Source: GCA-2732805 sp964516605 (GTDB lineage Bacteria > Pseudomonadota > Gammaproteobacteria > Coxiellales > Coxiellaceae). Taken from it: a DNA stretch of 9,503 nucleotides. The notes beneath the pieces are model-generated. The model saw nothing but the letters and a program-made list of their open reading frames with translations. It was not told the origin of the DNA and made no database searches. The position numbers and the translations under genes are program-made. The first letter of the stretch is position 1. Each line of letters opens with the position of its first letter. Where the stretch lies: assembly GCA_964516605.1 (NCBI GenBank), contig CAZFAA010000068.1:1-9503 (forward strand). Direction: 5' to 3'. Below are positions 1 to 8,031 of this stretch, piece after piece.

Positions 1-20
1 TATATCATTTTGAATTGGCT

Positions 21-49
21 TTCATTTTAGTGGAAAAGTTTGTTATGCT
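21..49 (+). promoter_or_regulatory. Candidate extended -10 promoter of the aminopeptidase-fad operon
   Basis: A TGT-TATGCT element lies at 41-49. It has the TGn extension and a -10 hexamer matching TATAAT at 4 of 6 bases. The -35 region (around TTCATT, 21-26, 17-bp spacing) is a poor match. Initiation would fall near 56, giving a leader of about 24 nt. This is the only promoter-like site seen before the first gene, but the window starts here, so a stronger one could lie further upstream. Confidence 0.35.
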
Positions 50-79
50 GTGCCCTCAAATTTTTGATGAGGTATCGCG

Positions 80-1459
80 ATGTTTGAATTATTATTTGCA
101 CAAGGCGGCAACAAAAGTACAATTATTCATCCAATATTAACTCATCAATTTACTGACTATTGCAGTAGATTAGCTACGAATGTGCAAACGTGGTTTAGCA
201 CCTCTCAGTTTAAAGCCAAATCAGGCCAAGTTTGTATTGTCCCGTCGCCATCAGGTGAGGTGCAAGCTGTGTATGTTGGTTTGGAAGAAGTGCATGATGT
301 ATGGGTTTTTGGTAAGTTACCCAAAACATTACCACAAGCGGATTATATGCTGGATGATGTGCTGTTTAATAAAGAGCAACGTGAGCGTATTTTTTTAGTT
401 TGGGGCTTAGGCGGCTACACATTTGATCGCTACAAAAAATCAGAGCATAGTTTGGCGCGTTTAGTGATTACGGATCAATCTGCTCACAATAGAGTAGAGC
501 ATATGTTACAAAGTTATTATTTGGCGCGTGATTTAATTAATACACCTGCTCAGGATTTACGTCCAACACGTTATGCTGAGCGTATTACAGAAGTACTCAA
601 ACCGTTTGCGGCGAAGTGCCGTATTGTTAAAGGTAAAAAATTAGAAGATGAGTTTCCAGGTGTGTACGCTGTGGGTAAAGCAGGGGAAGAGCCGCCGTGT
701 CTTGTCGATGTAACATGGGGACACACATCAGACCCTAAGGTCACCTTGGTGGGTAAGGGTATTTGTTTTGATAGCGGTGGCTTGGATTTAAAACCAGCTG
801 CTGGTATGCGTGAGATGAAAAAAGATATGGCGGGTTCGGCTATTGCATTAGCTGTGGCGCGTTTGATTATGGCGCAAAAATTACCGTTACGCTTGCGATT
901 AATTTTACCTTTAGCTGAAAATGCGGTGTCCAGCAATAGTTTTAGACCGGGTGATGTATTAACGATGCGCAGTGGTAAAACGGTTGAGGTGGATAATACG
1001 GATGCAGAGGGACGTTTGGTATTAGCCGATGCCTTGACACTTGCCTGCGAAGAAAAACCAGATTATTTAATTGACGTGGCGACATTAACAGGTGCGGCAC
1101 GTATTGCGATGGGGCCTGATATCCCGGCATTTTTTAGCAATAATGACCAACTTGCCAGTGCATTGGAACACAGTGCACGTCAATCCTATGAAGTCATATC
1201 ACGTTTACCACTGTATAAGCCATACCTCGACTTTATAAAAAGTGATATTGCTGATTTATCTAATGCCGCGAGCTCACCTTTAGGTGGCGCTATTACGGCT
1301 GCTTTATTTTTGCAAGAATTTGTGGGTAAGGATATCCCTTGGGCCCATTTTGATGTGATGGCTATGAATACACGGGATTTACCGGGGCGTCCTAAAGGCG
1401 CTGAAGCCAGTGCGTTTGCAACGGTGTATCACTTTATTGAAGGTCTGGTACAACACTAA
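80..1459 (+). CDS. M17 leucyl aminopeptidase family protein
   Basis: This is a two-metal cytosolic aminopeptidase that removes N-terminal residues from peptides. At 459 aa it is shorter than E. coli PepA and close to the shorter M17 members. Residues 1-150 form a divergent N-terminal domain and 150-459 the catalytic domain. The signature VGKGICFDSGGLDLKP starts at residue 222. By alignment with PepA the metal ligands are K226, D231, D249, D308 and E310 (in NTDAEGR). Catalytic K238 and R312 are also present, so the enzyme should be active. The start is supported by TGAGG at 68-72, 7 nt before the ATG. It is the first gene of the run and lies 15 bp before fadE, so it is probably co-transcribed. 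It has no obvious role in fat breakdown. Whether it is functionally PepA-like or PepB-like cannot be decided here. Confidence 0.93.
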   Translation: MFELLFAQGGNKSTIIHPILTHQFTDYCSRLATNVQTWFSTSQFKAKSGQVCIVPSPSGEVQAVYVGLEEVHDVWVFGKLPKTLPQADYMLDDVLFNKEQRERIFLVWGLGGYTFDRYKKSEHSLARLVITDQSAHNRVEHMLQSYYLARDLINTPAQDLRPTRYAERITEVLKPFAAKCRIVKGKKLEDEFPGVYAVGKAGEEPPCLVDVTWGHTSDPKVTLVGKGICFDSGGLDLKPAAGMREMKKDMAGSAIALAVARLIMAQKLPLRLRLILPLAENAVSSNSFRPGDVLTMRSGKTVEVDNTDAEGRLVLADALTLACEEKPDYLIDVATLTGAARIAMGPDIPAFFSNNDQLASALEHSARQSYEVISRLPLYKPYLDFIKSDIADLSNAASSPLGGAITAALFLQEFVGKDIPWAHFDVMAMNTRDLPGRPKGAEASAFATVYHFIEGLVQH

Positions 1460-1474
1460 GAAGGATTTTACGAT

Positions 1475-3727
1475 ATGACGTGGATTATTTTTTTACTGCT
1501 TATTTTAGGCTTACTGTATTATCAGGTACCAAAGCGTATTACGTTGGCTGTTCTCGGTGCTGTGTTGGTAATTTTTTCGGTCACGCAAGTTGCGAGTACC
1601 GCGAGCTTAATTGTATTTTGGTTATTGTATCTGCCTATTACGCTACTTTTGTTGGTGCCGCCATTACGTCAGCGACTGCTCACAAAACGTTTGATGGCAT
1701 GGTTTAAAGCATCACAACCTGAAATCAGCGCCAGTGAGCGTGATGTATTGGAATCGGGTACGATTTGGGTGGAGCAAGAATTTTTCAAAGGCCGCCCTGA
1801 TCTGGATAAAATTATTAACAGGCCTCAGTCTCAGTTAACTCACGCAGAACAATCTTTTCTTGATAATCAAGTCAATACGTTGTGTTCGATGCTGAATGAT
1901 TGGGAGATCACTAAAGTATTGCATGATTTGCCGTCTCAGGTATGGGATTACATTAAAAAAGAGCGTTTTTGGGGAATGGTTATCGATAAGCAATACGGAG
2001 GGCTTGCTTTTTCAGCTTATGCGCATTCACAAGTTGTTTTAAAAATTGCGACAAAAAGTATGAGTGCGGCTCTGACTGTTATGGTGCCTAACTCATTAGG
2101 GCCTGCAGAATTTTTATCACATTATGGTACAGATGAACAAAAAGCCTACTATTTACCGCGATTAGCAGCAGGTCAGGAAATAGCGTGTTTTGGCTTGACT
2201 GCCTTAGATGCAGGCAGCGATGCCACGGCGATTACCGATTGTGGTGTTGTGTGTGAGCAAGAATTTGAGGGCAAGCGTATTGTGGGTATTCAGCTTACTT
2301 TTGATAAGCGTTACATCACGCTGGCTCCGGTTGCGACATTAATTGGCTTGGCTTTTAAACTGTATGATCCAAATCATTTGTTAGGTGAGCGCGAACACTT
2401 AGGTATTACGCTTGCGTTAGTGCCTTCTCGATTACCAGGTATTTCTCAAGGTGCACGCCATGATCCACTCAGTATGGCGTTTATGAATGGTCCTGTGCGC
2501 GGTGAGAATGTATTTATCCCCATGGATTATGTGATCGGTGGCGCTAAAAATATTGGTAAAGGTTGGCGTATGTTAATGGAATGCTTATCAGTTGGACGCA
2601 GTATTTCATTGCCGGCATTGGCCACGGCCAGTGCGCATGTGGGTTATCTGATGAGTTCAGCTTACGCATTAGTACGTAAACAATTTCGTCATTCTATTGG
2701 TGATTTCGAAGGAATACAGTTACCGTTAGCCGCGATTGGTGGATTGATGTATCAGTGTGAGGCTGTGCGTCTTTTAACGCTAGAAGGCGTAGACAGTGGA
2801 TTGCGTCCTGCTGTGGCATCGGCTATTGCTAAATACAATACCACCGAAATGGCACGTAAAATTATTAATCATGCCATGGATATTCACGGTGGTCGCGCGA
2901 TTCAAAATGGACCACGTAATTATCTGGCGAATCTGTATGCGCAGATCCCAATTTGCATTACGGTTGAGGGTGCAAATATTTTAACACGTTGCCTGATTAT
3001 TTATGGTCAAGGTGCACTGCGTTGTCATCCTTATTTACAACATGAAATTGAGGCGGCTATGACAAATAATGTAGCCGCATTTGATCGCAAATTAATGGAA
3101 CACGCGGGTGATCTGATTGGGCATGGTGTGGCTGTATTGCTGCGACGTATTACGCCTGCGCGCTCCTACAAAGCGGCTATCAGTCAATTTTCCGTATTAT
3201 TTAGCGTGGTGTCTGATTTGACCATGGTGATTGTAGGTAAGCAACTTAAATTTAAAGAAAGTTTATCGGGACGTTTGGCCGATATTTTAAGTGATCTGTA
3301 TATTGCAACCGCTGTGTTGAAATATTATGAGAATAATGGGCAGCAGGAATGTGAACGTTTACTGATGCGTTGGTCATTAGAATCGTGCTTAGCACGTATT
3401 GAGCAAAGTTTTGTGGATATTTTTAAAAATTATCCAAAGCATTGGATTGGATCTGTGCTGCAGCATGTAGCATTGCCAAGACGTTATCCGGGTCCATCTG
3501 ATGTGTTATCGATTGAGTTGGCGCGCTTTATGCAGCAGGATCACGACTTGCGTCAACGATTGACAAAAGCCAGTTATATTGGTGACAATGCGGCAGATCC
3601 TTGTTACCGCGTCGAGCGAGCTTGGTTGCAGATGCATAATAAAACAGCGCCACTTGATGAACAAAATTTTGCAAAAATAATTTGGGATGCGTTGCAAGTG
3701 GATGAATTTGAAGGAGCCCTTTCATGA
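1475..3727 (+). CDS. fadE: Membrane-associated acyl-CoA dehydrogenase FadE
   Basis: This FAD enzyme performs the first beta-oxidation step, acyl-CoA to trans-2-enoyl-CoA. The protein is 750 aa, somewhat shorter than E. coli FadE (814 aa). Hydrophobic segments at about 3-17, 22-37 and 44-63 should anchor it to the inner membrane. The dehydrogenase core follows: a helical N-terminal part (about 120-235), the FAD/substrate beta domain starting around GLTALDAGSDA (240-250), and a helical C-terminal part. The C-terminal part has GRSIS and QFRHSIGDFEGIQ (403-415), the DIHGGRAIQNGPRN stretch (469-482), and TVEGANILTR (496-505), whose glutamate (E498) is the likely catalytic base. Residues from about 515 match the extra C-terminal region typical of FadE. 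The start has AAGGA at 1461-1465, 9 nt upstream. The last four bases overlap the fadI start, so translation is probably coupled. Electrons would pass to an ETF-like carrier not encoded here. Confidence 0.94.
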   Translation: MTWIIFLLLILGLLYYQVPKRITLAVLGAVLVIFSVTQVASTASLIVFWLLYLPITLLLLVPPLRQRLLTKRLMAWFKASQPEISASERDVLESGTIWVEQEFFKGRPDLDKIINRPQSQLTHAEQSFLDNQVNTLCSMLNDWEITKVLHDLPSQVWDYIKKERFWGMVIDKQYGGLAFSAYAHSQVVLKIATKSMSAALTVMVPNSLGPAEFLSHYGTDEQKAYYLPRLAAGQEIACFGLTALDAGSDATAITDCGVVCEQEFEGKRIVGIQLTFDKRYITLAPVATLIGLAFKLYDPNHLLGEREHLGITLALVPSRLPGISQGARHDPLSMAFMNGPVRGENVFIPMDYVIGGAKNIGKGWRMLMECLSVGRSISLPALATASAHVGYLMSSAYALVRKQFRHSIGDFEGIQLPLAAIGGLMYQCEAVRLLTLEGVDSGLRPAVASAIAKYNTTEMARKIINHAMDIHGGRAIQNGPRNYLANLYAQIPICITVEGANILTRCLIIYGQGALRCHPYLQHEIEAAMTNNVAAFDRKLMEHAGDLIGHGVAVLLRRITPARSYKAAISQFSVLFSVVSDLTMVIVGKQLKFKESLSGRLADILSDLYIATAVLKYYENNGQQECERLLMRWSLESCLARIEQSFVDIFKNYPKHWIGSVLQHVALPRRYPGPSDVLSIELARFMQQDHDLRQRLTKASYIGDNAADPCYRVERAWLQMHNKTAPLDEQNFAKIIWDALQVDEFEGALS

Positions 3728-5019
3728 TAAATACTCAAGAAACTGTATACGTAGTTGATGGTGCACGAACCCCTTTTTTAAAAGCGCCGCGTGAAGGACC
3801 TGGTCTACTGAGTGCTTCTGATTTGGCTGTGCAAGCAGGGCGTGAACTGTTGTCACGTTTGGGAGTGGATCCGCAGCATATTGGTGAAACTATTTTTGGT
3901 TGTATGATGCCGAGTGAAAATGAAGCGAATATTGCGCGTTTAATTGGATTGCGTTTGGGTTGTGGTGATTCGGTTCCAGGGTGGACCGTGCAGCGCAATT
4001 GCGCATCGGGCTTACAATCGCTCGACTGTGCTGTAAAAGACATTCAATCAGGACGTCATGAATTGGTATTAGCCGGTGGTACAGAAGCCATGAGTCGAGC
4101 ACCACTTATTTATAGAGAACAGATGGTGCGTTGGTTTGCTGCGATGAATGCTGCTAAAACTCCGATTAGTAAAGCAGGTGTATTATTACGTTTAAATCCT
4201 AAATATTTGCTCTCGCCGATTATTGCATTATTAAAAGGATTAACCGATCCTATTTTTAATATCGGCATGGGGCAAACAGCTGAAATACTCGCTTACGATT
4301 TTGATATTTCACGCGAAGAAATGGATCGATTTGCCTTACACAGTCAGCAGCGTGCTTTAGCAGGGTACCGCGAAGGTCATTTTAAAGACGAAGTGGTGCC
4401 AATCTACGATACACGTGGTCAGTATTATTTATATGATAATGGTATCCGTGACGATTCAACACTAGAAAGGTTAGCCAAGTTGCAACCGATGTTTGATCGT
4501 AAATTTGGTCGGGTTACAGCGGGTAATAGCTCGCAGATAACTGATGGTGCAGCGGTGCTTTTGTTAGCGAGCGAATCGGCTATTAAGAAACATAACTTGC
4601 CTGTTTTGGGCAAAATTATCGATACGCAATGGGCTGCTTTTGATCCTAAAGTTATGGGATTGGGTCCTGTGATGGCGTCTACGCCGCTGTTACAAAAGCA
4701 CCAATTGAGTTTGCAGGATATCGATCAATGGGAAATTAATGAAGCGTTTGCAGCACAGGTACTGGGTTGCTTAAAAGCATGGGAAAGTACGGCGTTTTGT
4801 AAAGAGCACTTTAATTGTGATGCCCTCGGTTCCATAGATCCTAATCGTCTGAATGTCGATGGTGGTGCGATTGCAATAGGTCATCCAGTAGGCGCTAGTG
4901 GTTCGCGTGTTGTACTACACGTATTGAAAAGCTTAAAGCGTACCGGTGGCAAGCGTGGTATTGCTACATTATGTATTGGTGGCGGGCAGGGCGGTGCGAT
5001 GCTGCTTGAAGTAATTTAG
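3724..5019 (+). CDS. fadI: 3-ketoacyl-CoA thiolase (FadI-like, beta subunit)
   Basis: This thiolase performs the last beta-oxidation step, cleaving 3-ketoacyl-CoA with CoA to acetyl-CoA and a shortened acyl-CoA. It has 431 aa, close to E. coli FadI. The acyl-accepting cysteine is C93 in RNCASGLQ. NEAFA is at 339-343, H387 is in GHPVGASG, and C417 is in CIGGGQGG, so the full catalytic set is intact. An insertion at about 131-180 (basic, then hydrophobic around PKYLLSPIIALLKG) occupies the place where beta subunits of trifunctional complexes carry a membrane-facing loop. The ATG shares ATGA with the fadE stop, and AAGGAG (3711-3716) lies inside fadE 7 nt upstream. Order before the alpha subunit is fadI-fadJ rather than fadB-fadA. 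It probably forms a complex with the next gene's product. An acetoacetyl-CoA thiolase role is a weaker alternative. Confidence 0.88.
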   Translation: MINTQETVYVVDGARTPFLKAPREGPGLLSASDLAVQAGRELLSRLGVDPQHIGETIFGCMMPSENEANIARLIGLRLGCGDSVPGWTVQRNCASGLQSLDCAVKDIQSGRHELVLAGGTEAMSRAPLIYREQMVRWFAAMNAAKTPISKAGVLLRLNPKYLLSPIIALLKGLTDPIFNIGMGQTAEILAYDFDISREEMDRFALHSQQRALAGYREGHFKDEVVPIYDTRGQYYLYDNGIRDDSTLERLAKLQPMFDRKFGRVTAGNSSQITDGAAVLLLASESAIKKHNLPVLGKIIDTQWAAFDPKVMGLGPVMASTPLLQKHQLSLQDIDQWEINEAFAAQVLGCLKAWESTAFCKEHFNCDALGSIDPNRLNVDGGAIAIGHPVGASGSRVVLHVLKSLKRTGGKRGIATLCIGGGQGGAMLLEVI

Positions 5020-5029
5020 GAGATAAAAC

Positions 5030-7087
5030 GTGACAGCATATAAACATTGGCGATTAGAGAAAGACAGTGATCATTTATTGTGGCTGACTTTTGACCGTGA
5101 AGGGACACCGGTCAATTCATTAAGTCGGGAGGTCTTTAGTGAGCTTGATGCTATTCTTGATGCGCTAACCACACAGCCACCAAAAGGTATGGCACTGGTT
5201 TCAGGTAAAAAAACAGGGTTTATTGCGGGTGCAGATATTTCACAATTTGTCGAAATTAAAACAGCTGATGAAGCATTTGAATTGATTCGTCAGGCCCAAA
5301 TTGTGTTAGATAAACTCGCAGCGATGCCTTTCCCAACTGTTGCGTGTATTAACGGATTTTGTTTGGGTGGTGGGACTGAGCTGGCTTTAGCGTGTACCTA
5401 TCGTATTGCTACGGAAGAAGAATCTACTAAAATTGGGTTACCTGAAGTGAATCTCGGAATTCATCCGGGTTGGGGCGGAACAGTGCGTTTGCCGCTCAAA
5501 GTAGGCGTGATGAATGCCATGATGGTTATGTTAACCGGGCGCTCTTTTTCAGGAAGTGCTATGGCCAAAATGGGTGCCGTCGATGCGTGTGTGCCGCTGC
5601 GTGAATTAAAGCGTGCTGCGCGCTACTATTTAATGAATAAACCAGCAGTGCATGAACCAAAATGGTATCAACGCTTAGCTGAACTTCCTTTCTTACGTCA
5701 GTTTGTTGGAAATATTTTCTATGCACAACTGAAAAAGAAAAAAGTCATTAAATCACATTATCCAGCTCCCTATGCAATCGTGCGTAATTGGGTTCGTGAT
5801 GGAGCGCGTGGCAATGCGATGATTAACGAAGCCAAATCGATTGCTGAGTTAATGGTAACCGATACAGCGCGTAATTTAGTGCGTGTATTCTTTTTGCAGA
5901 CGGCGATGAAAAATGCTGCTAAGGGCTCGACCTTTGAGCCTAAGCATATTCATGTGATTGGTGCCGGTACAATGGGTGGTGATATTGCAGCGTATTGTGC
6001 CTATAAAGGTTTTTATGTAACGTTGCAGGATCAATCGCCAGAACGTATTGCGCCAGCTATAGGGCGTGCTTACAAGCTATTTCAGAAAAAGCTGAAAAAG
6101 CCGAATCTGATTCAACGTGCCATGGATAATTTACAGCCTGATGTTGAAGGGCGTGGTGTGGCGCGTGCAGATTTAATTATTGAGGCGGCGTTTGAAAACT
6201 TAGAAGTGAAGCGAACTATTTTCCGTCAAGTGGAAGCGATGGCTAAACCTGATGCGATCTTAGCTACCAACACATCAACGATTTTGCTGGAAAATATTGC
6301 AGAGGGGCTGAGTAATCCACAACGTTTGGTCGGTATCCACTTTTTTAATCCAGTTGCAAAAATGCAACTGGTAGAGGTTATTCGTGGAGCTAATACGTCA
6401 GAAACTCTCGTACGTGATGCAGCAAAATTTGTAACGCGTATTTCACGCTCACCGGTTGTTGTTAAAAGCAGCCCTGGATTTTTAATTAACCGCATTTTAA
6501 TGCCTTATTTGATGGAAGCGATGAAGCTTCTCGAAGAAGGTTATTCAGCGCAAGAAATTGATTATGTTGCAACCCAATTTGGTATGCCGATGGGGCCTGT
6601 GACGTTGGCGGATGTGGTGGGTTTGGATATTTGTTTGTATGCAGCAACAGAATTGGTTAAAACATATGGTGGTGAGATTCCAGAGCGTTTAAAGGCGATG
6701 GTTACCTCAGGTGAATTAGGTGTTAAGAGTGGCCGTGGTTTTTATGAATATAAGAACGGCACAGCTATTAAATCCTCCGAGGAGTCTGTCTTGCTTGATT
6801 TTGATGTTGTGCAAGATCGCCTGATTTTAATTATGGTGAATGAAGCGGTGGCTTGCTTGCACGAAAATATTGTCAGCAGTAGTGATACGCTTGATGTGAG
6901 TATGATTTTTGGCACGGGCTTTGCACCATTCAGAGGTGGTCCAATGCATTATGCTAAAGAACGTGGTTATACGGAAATTGTTCGTACACTGGAGTCATTG
7001 GCAAGAACTTTTGGCGAGCGCTTTAAACCCAGAGCGGGTTGGGATGAATTAATGAGTGCTGCGAGCGAAGAGCATCAGCAAGCTTAA
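5030..7087 (+). CDS. fadJ: Enoyl-CoA hydratase / 3-hydroxyacyl-CoA dehydrogenase (FadJ-like, alpha subunit)
   Basis: This bifunctional enzyme hydrates enoyl-CoA and then oxidises L-3-hydroxyacyl-CoA with NAD. It has 685 aa (E. coli FadJ 714). Residues 1-200 are the crotonase fold, with oxyanion-hole segments AGAD (66-69) and GFCLGGG (109-115) and catalytic pair E117 and E139 (GLPEVNLGIHPG). A linker follows to about 300. The NAD-binding domain has GAGTMGG at 311-317. Catalytic H437 is in HFFNP, with E449 twelve residues on, as in the 3-hydroxyacyl-CoA dehydrogenase family. SPGFLINR is at 481-488 and two C-terminal helical repeats run from 490 to 670 (GRGFYEY, GFAPFRGGP). The start is GTG, with AGGAG at 5018-5022 overlapping the fadI stop, 7 nt upstream. 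It is the last gene before the terminator. FadB is an alternative name, but the gene order favours FadJ. Confidence 0.92.
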   Translation: MTAYKHWRLEKDSDHLLWLTFDREGTPVNSLSREVFSELDAILDALTTQPPKGMALVSGKKTGFIAGADISQFVEIKTADEAFELIRQAQIVLDKLAAMPFPTVACINGFCLGGGTELALACTYRIATEEESTKIGLPEVNLGIHPGWGGTVRLPLKVGVMNAMMVMLTGRSFSGSAMAKMGAVDACVPLRELKRAARYYLMNKPAVHEPKWYQRLAELPFLRQFVGNIFYAQLKKKKVIKSHYPAPYAIVRNWVRDGARGNAMINEAKSIAELMVTDTARNLVRVFFLQTAMKNAAKGSTFEPKHIHVIGAGTMGGDIAAYCAYKGFYVTLQDQSPERIAPAIGRAYKLFQKKLKKPNLIQRAMDNLQPDVEGRGVARADLIIEAAFENLEVKRTIFRQVEAMAKPDAILATNTSTILLENIAEGLSNPQRLVGIHFFNPVAKMQLVEVIRGANTSETLVRDAAKFVTRISRSPVVVKSSPGFLINRILMPYLMEAMKLLEEGYSAQEIDYVATQFGMPMGPVTLADVVGLDICLYAATELVKTYGGEIPERLKAMVTSGELGVKSGRGFYEYKNGTAIKSSEESVLLDFDVVQDRLILIMVNEAVACLHENIVSSSDTLDVSMIFGTGFAPFRGGPMHYAKERGYTEIVRTLESLARTFGERFKPRAGWDELMSAASEEHQQA

Positions 7088-7106
7088 ACCAAGCAAGCTT
7101 AACGCA
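7077..7106 (+). repeat. 15-bp imperfect tandem duplication across the fadJ stop codon
   Basis: AGCAAGCTTAAACCA (7077-7091) is followed directly by AGCAAGCTTAACGCA (7092-7106), identical at 13 of 15 positions. The first copy encodes the last residues and stop of fadJ. The second lies in the 3' untranslated region just before the terminator and carries a second TAA in the same frame. Confidence 0.75.
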
Positions 7107-7108
7107 TT

Positions 7109-7140
7109 AATCCTTCTCAGTTTAACTGAGAAGGATTTTT
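7109..7140 (+). terminator. Rho-independent terminator of the pep-fad operon
   Basis: A perfect 12-bp stem (AATCCTTCTCAG at 7109-7120 with CTGAGAAGGATT at 7126-7137) has a 5-nt loop and ends in TTTTT (7136-7140). It lies 21 bp after the fadJ stop. The 3' arm contains GAGAAGGA, the only Shine-Dalgarno-like sequence before the next gene. Confidence 0.9.
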
Positions 7141-7150
7141 AGAATTATGG

Positions 7151-7930
7151 ATGATTATGTCAGGATTGCCAAAAAAACCAGTTGATGTATTTGATGTGTT
7201 TGATTACGCGGTACGTCATCATTTCAGAGTTTTAAAAAAAATACTGGCCTTGATTATTCTTATGGCCTTCGTGCAAGCCCTGATTGTTTACACGGATCAT
7301 TTTGTATTAAACCGGTTGCATTGGGTTATTAAAATCGTCGGTGCTGTTCCTATGTTATTTTTTACAGGTGCTTTATTGTATCAAGCACAGATGTGCTTGG
7401 AGGAGCATGAATCCTCGTTATTGCATACCTTGCAAGTAATGTTGCAGCGCTGTATTGCATTTTTTATGTGTGCTGTATTACTTACGTTACTCGTGGTGTT
7501 GTATTATTTTTTAGTTCTTCAGATTATGCGTGTTTGGATCCATCCAACTGGTGCGGAAGATGGTTCAATTAAAGGTATGCTGATTTTTATGGGTATGTAT
7601 ATGATACCCACGCTGATTTTTATTGTTTTTATGATTTTTGCATTGCCTTTGACTATCGTGGATCGTTTAAATCCGTTAAAGGCTATGGCACGCAGTTATG
7701 TATTGATTGGCACCCGTTGGTTACAAGCATTCACTGTCTACGCCTGTCTTGGCATGATGTATATTTTAGTCACTCCTAACACGTTGCACGCCCATTTTTT
7801 AATACGCTACCATCTTTTTATGCCGTTTGTTTTCGTGATGTATCTTATTTTTGTGCCGTTTATCGTAAATTATCTGTTATTTATGTTGAATGATTTGAAG
7901 TTGCGTTGGGCGGCACAGGTGGATTTTTAG
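7151..7930 (+). CDS. Six-helix integral membrane protein of unknown function
   Basis: I do not recognise this 259-aa protein. After a polar, acidic/basic N-terminus (1-28) it has about six hydrophobic helices, near 30-48, 58-79, 101-126, 143-166, 190-208 and 222-246. A longer polar loop follows helix 2 (EEHESS, 84-89). Conserved-looking linker residues follow helix 4 (DRLNPLKAMARSY, 171-183). This outline loosely recalls multi-helix families such as YciC/UPF0259, but the resemblance is weak. No catalytic or transport motif is visible. The upstream in-frame TGA at 7127-7129 limits the start to ATG 7151 or ATG 7157. AAGGA (7131-7135) is 15 nt before 7151, a long spacing, and sits in the terminator stem. 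No separate promoter is seen in the 63-bp gap, so expression may depend on read-through of the operon terminator or on a promoter inside fadJ. Confidence 0.8.
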   Translation: MIMSGLPKKPVDVFDVFDYAVRHHFRVLKKILALIILMAFVQALIVYTDHFVLNRLHWVIKIVGAVPMLFFTGALLYQAQMCLEEHESSLLHTLQVMLQRCIAFFMCAVLLTLLVVLYYFLVLQIMRVWIHPTGAEDGSIKGMLIFMGMYMIPTLIFIVFMIFALPLTIVDRLNPLKAMARSYVLIGTRWLQAFTVYACLGMMYILVTPNTLHAHFLIRYHLFMPFVFVMYLIFVPFIVNYLLFMLNDLKLRWAAQVDF

Positions 7931-7932
7931 AG

Positions 7933-7950
7933 GCGCTAATGATATAGCGC
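7933..7950 (+). other. Small hairpin after the membrane protein gene
   Basis: GCGCTA (7933-7938) and TAGCGC (7945-7950) form a 6-bp stem with a 6-nt loop just after the stop. It lacks a T tract, so it is more likely a 3'-end stabilising or accessory hairpin than a terminator. Confidence 0.4.
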
Positions 7951-7963
7951 AGATCAAAATATC

Positions 7964-8001
7964 AAAACACATCAAGCTGCATAGGCAGCTTGACGTGTTT
8001 T
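7964..8001. terminator. Bidirectional terminator between convergent genes
   Basis: AAAACACATCAAGCTGC (7964-7980) pairs with GCAGCTTGACGTGTTTT (7985-8001): 17 positions, one A-C mismatch, 4-nt loop. The A-rich left side and T-rich right side give a U-tract in either direction. It can serve the membrane protein gene on the plus strand and the antitoxin gene on the minus strand. Confidence 0.85.
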
Positions 8002-8031
8002 GGGCATATTTAGCAGTAAACTGCCTTACAG

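Noticed and set aside
571..936. A 121-codon minus-strand open frame inside the aminopeptidase gene
   Set aside because: It lies antisense to the conserved metal-binding region of a clear M17 gene and its translation looks like low-complexity shadow coding. No ribosome binding site was sought in its favour because the plus-strand gene explains the frame.
7147..7185. A 12-codon frame at ATG 7147 with a run of seven A residues at 7171-7177, possibly a slippage site joining it to the membrane protein frame
   Set aside because: The A run alone is weak evidence, no stimulatory structure follows it, and the membrane protein has its own ATGs at 7151 and 7157. It is mentioned only as a possible leader ORF.
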